Part shown: positions 7,212-8,452 of the stretch, piece by piece
Numbering within the stretch: the first letter of the stretch is position 1
Layout of the letters: each line of letters begins with the position of its first letter
Source: Desulfobacteraceae bacterium
Lineage (GTDB): Bacteria; Desulfobacterota; Desulfobacteria; Desulfobacterales; Desulfobacteraceae
Reading direction: 5' to 3'
DNA length: 8,452 nucleotides
NCBI GenBank assembly: GCA_030638935.1
Contig: DAOWDR010000497.1
Location: 1-8,452, forward strand
Made by a program: the position numbers and the translations under genes
The notes under the pieces: model-generated
Databases searched by the model: none
The model's input: only the letters and a program-made list of their open reading frames with translations
Told to the model about the DNA's origin: nothing

Positions 7212-7257
7212 AAGGCATTCCAAAAACCTTGATGGATAAGGCTTTTTGGAATGCCTT
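7212..7257. repeat. Long perfect-arm hairpin between qhpB and the cytochrome gene
   Basis: Two 15-base arms (AAGGCATTCCAAAAA at 7212-7226 and TTTTTGGAATGCCTT at 7243-7257) are exactly complementary. Inside them CCTT (7227-7230) and AAGG (7238-7241) extend the stem, with one bulged C at 7242 and a 7-base loop. No T tract follows the outer stem, so it is not a classic intrinsic terminator; it may slow transcription, stabilise the upstream mRNA 3' end, or be a dispersed repeat. Confidence 0.65.
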
Positions 7258-7322
7258 GGCGCAATAAAATCTTTGGATGCTGAATGATCACCTGTGATAC
7301 GGCACTATAAAAAAAATGGGAA

Positions 7323-7880
7323 ATGAAGATGAGTATTGTCCAATATTTAAAATTAAATAAAAAAATAATTCTGATCGTAATTATGGCGCTGGTTCCTGTT
7401 ATTGGATTGGGATCCCACGAGTTGTCTGTGATGTATCTTCAGGATAAAACCTGTGTGGTCTGTCATGAAATGAGAGATCCCATTGAAAAATGGAAATCAT
7501 CCGGTACGGCAAAGAATCATGGTAATTGTGCCGGATGCCATTTTGACAAAGGGTTTGAGGGCTGGATGGATATGAATAAATCCGCAGTAAGGTTTCTCGT
7601 AGAACATTTTGAAAGGGATCCGGGTCCCATCAAACCCAAGGAGGAGCCCTTGTTCTTAGAAGAAGGCATGGAACCAGGATATTGGAGTCATGTGCCAAAC
7701 TCAAGATGCTTCAGTTGTAAAAATGTGGAAAACCATAAAGAGAGTGATCAGGTTAGAATTCATAGTAAACTGATCAAAAATATTGCATCCCAGCCCTGCA
7801 AGGATTGTCATAACCATGAGATGCGAAAGGGACAAAAGTTTTTTGAAAAAGTAATCTCCCAGGAGAACTCAACCGGTTGA
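7323..7880 (+). CDS. NapC/NrfH-like membrane-anchored multiheme cytochrome c with one CXXCK motif
   Basis: This 185-residue protein has a single N-terminal membrane helix (about 15-30) preceded by lysines, then a periplasmic domain with four heme-type motifs: CVVCH (44-48), CAGCH (69-73), CFSCK (129-133) and CKDCH (159-163). The first motif continues as CHEM; Met50 matches the Met that ligates heme 1 in the CXXCHXM motif of Desulfovibrio NrfH. His147 is a plausible distal ligand. Size and layout fit the NapC/NrfH/NirT quinol dehydrogenase family, which exchanges electrons between menaquinol and periplasmic partners. No nrfA is present. Next to QHNDH it may carry amine-derived electrons into the quinone pool, which is inference. 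The Lys in the third motif is unusual: it could be a Lys-ligated heme, as in NrfA, or a site without heme. GGGAA at 7318-7322 is too close to ATG 7323 but well spaced for ATG 7329, which may be the true start (two residues shorter). Confidence 0.85.
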   Translation: MKMSIVQYLKLNKKIILIVIMALVPVIGLGSHELSVMYLQDKTCVVCHEMRDPIEKWKSSGTAKNHGNCAGCHFDKGFEGWMDMNKSAVRFLVEHFERDPGPIKPKEEPLFLEEGMEPGYWSHVPNSRCFSCKNVENHKESDQVRIHSKLIKNIASQPCKDCHNHEMRKGQKFFEKVISQENSTG

Positions 7881-7890
7881 TCCGGTGAAC

Positions 7891-7897
7891 AAAGGGG
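7891..7897 (+). promoter_or_regulatory. Ribosome binding site of the truncated U32-like gene
   Basis: AAAGGGG lies 5 bases before ATG 7903 and 10 bases after the cytochrome stop codon. It decides the start at 7903 over an in-frame GTG at 7885 and implies translation from the same transcript as the cytochrome gene. Confidence 0.6.
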
Positions 7898-7902
7898 TAA
7901 AT

Positions 7903-8452
7903 ATGGAAGTGGCATGGCATTTAGCAAAGAACAGTTCCAATGATTTTTCAGATGGATTTATTCGGGACCTTGGGCGTTTTTATGGTGGAAGTAATCCCGC
8001 AGATCTTTCTTTGGAAGAAACCAGGTATTCTATTACCCGTATTTATATCGGGGATGAATTTTGTGAAAATCTATTGCCGGATCCAGATGAACTTTCCAAA
8101 CTCTGCGACCTTGCCGACAAAAAAGATCTATTGCTCACGCTCTTAACCCCGGTTCTTACAGATCGTGGAATTGAAGACAGCATAGATCTGTTTGACAGGC
8201 TGGCCCTGTGGAATCCAAGGGCTGAGGTAGTGATCAATGATTTAGGGGTATTGTTTTTTCTGAGAAAAAAGTATCCTGGATTTCAACTTTCCATGGGCCG
8301 GCTTTTCAACAAAGGATTTAAAGATCCGCGCCTTGAAAATAAAGACATCCAGGCCTCAGGACAAATGGAAAGTTTTTTAAATGATTGCCCATTTAATCAT
8401 GAAAATATGCAGGTTTTGGCAAAAGGTCTTGGTCTCCAGAGGTTCGAGCGGG
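7903..8452 (+). CDS. U32-peptidase-like (UbiV-like) protein, 3' end cut by the window
   Basis: The frame is open from ATG 7903 to the window end (183 codons, no stop). It starts 22 bases after the cytochrome gene and has no signal peptide, so it is cytoplasmic. The segment RIYIGDEFC (46-54), then a helix, LLLTLLTPVL (76-85), an acidic helix, EVVINDLGVLFFL (108-120) and FQLSMGRLFN (127-136) follow the strand/helix order of U32-family barrels. It best resembles UbiV, in which Y-L-G-E-x-x-C provides the first [4Fe-4S] cysteine; Cys54 would be the counterpart. In UbiV the other three cluster cysteines lie further on, so most or all would fall in the missing part. Known U32 proteins include proteases and O2-independent hydroxylation factors (UbiU/UbiV for ubiquinone, RlhA and TrhP for RNA). 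In this setting a part in CTQ formation is attractive but unproven. It could also be an unrelated family with a similar barrel. Confidence 0.6.
   Translation, partial: MEVAWHLAKNSSNDFSDGFIRDLGRFYGGSNPADLSLEETRYSITRIYIGDEFCENLLPDPDELSKLCDLADKKDLLLTLLTPVLTDRGIEDSIDLFDRLALWNPRAEVVINDLGVLFFLRKKYPGFQLSMGRLFNKGFKDPRLENKDIQASGQMESFLNDCPFNHENMQVLAKGLGLQRFER

Noticed and set aside
7940..8146. Open frame of 68 codons on the + strand
   Set aside because: It is out of frame with the longer U32-like reading frame that covers the same bases, has a good ribosome binding site and a protein-like sequence.
1..8452. CRISPR arrays, tRNA or rRNA genes, insertion sequences
   Set aside because: No regularly spaced repeats, no cloverleaf or rRNA-like segments and no transposase-like protein were recognised by eye.

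Overview
The window appears to come from a strictly anaerobic, moderately AT-rich deltaproteobacterium, probably a sulfate reducer of the Desulfobacter/Desulfobacula kind. This is inferred from a tungsten-type aldehyde ferredoxin oxidoreductase, abundant c-type cytochromes including a NapC/NrfH-like one, and an FMN-binding lipoprotein. No 16S or other taxonomic marker is present. All recognised genes lie on the + strand.

Layout. (1) 19-510: a lipoprotein with an FMN-binding domain, read from a TTG start. (2) 511-893: an intergenic region with two weak terminator-like hairpins and, at 761-815, a nested inverted repeat overlapping a sigma-54-like promoter match. (3) 894-7166: a tight five-gene run made of a tungsten aldehyde oxidoreductase followed by qhpA-qhpD-qhpC-qhpB. 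These encode a quinohemoprotein amine dehydrogenase (QHNDH): the diheme alpha subunit, the radical SAM thioether-forming maturase, the small cysteine tryptophylquinone (CTQ) subunit and the beta-propeller subunit. (4) 7167-7322: a gap holding a long perfect-arm hairpin. (5) 7323-7880: a membrane-anchored NapC/NrfH-like cytochrome with three CXXCH motifs and one CXXCK. (6) 7903 to the window end: a truncated gene resembling the U32-peptidase-like UbiV family.

How the genes may work together. QHNDH would oxidise a primary amine to an aldehyde and ammonia in the periplasm. The cytoplasmic oxidoreductase would oxidise the aldehyde to an acid and reduce ferredoxin. The NapC/NrfH-like cytochrome could pass the periplasmic electrons to the quinone pool. 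The most interesting point is cofactor making. CTQ formation in aerobes uses the flavin monooxygenase QhpG and O2, yet this neighbourhood looks anaerobic and no qhpG is visible. The gene following the cluster resembles a family whose members hydroxylate substrates without O2 (UbiU/UbiV, RlhA, TrhP). An O2-independent route to CTQ is therefore a concrete, testable hypothesis. The leader protease (QhpE) and exporter (QhpF) genes are also not seen and may lie beyond the window.
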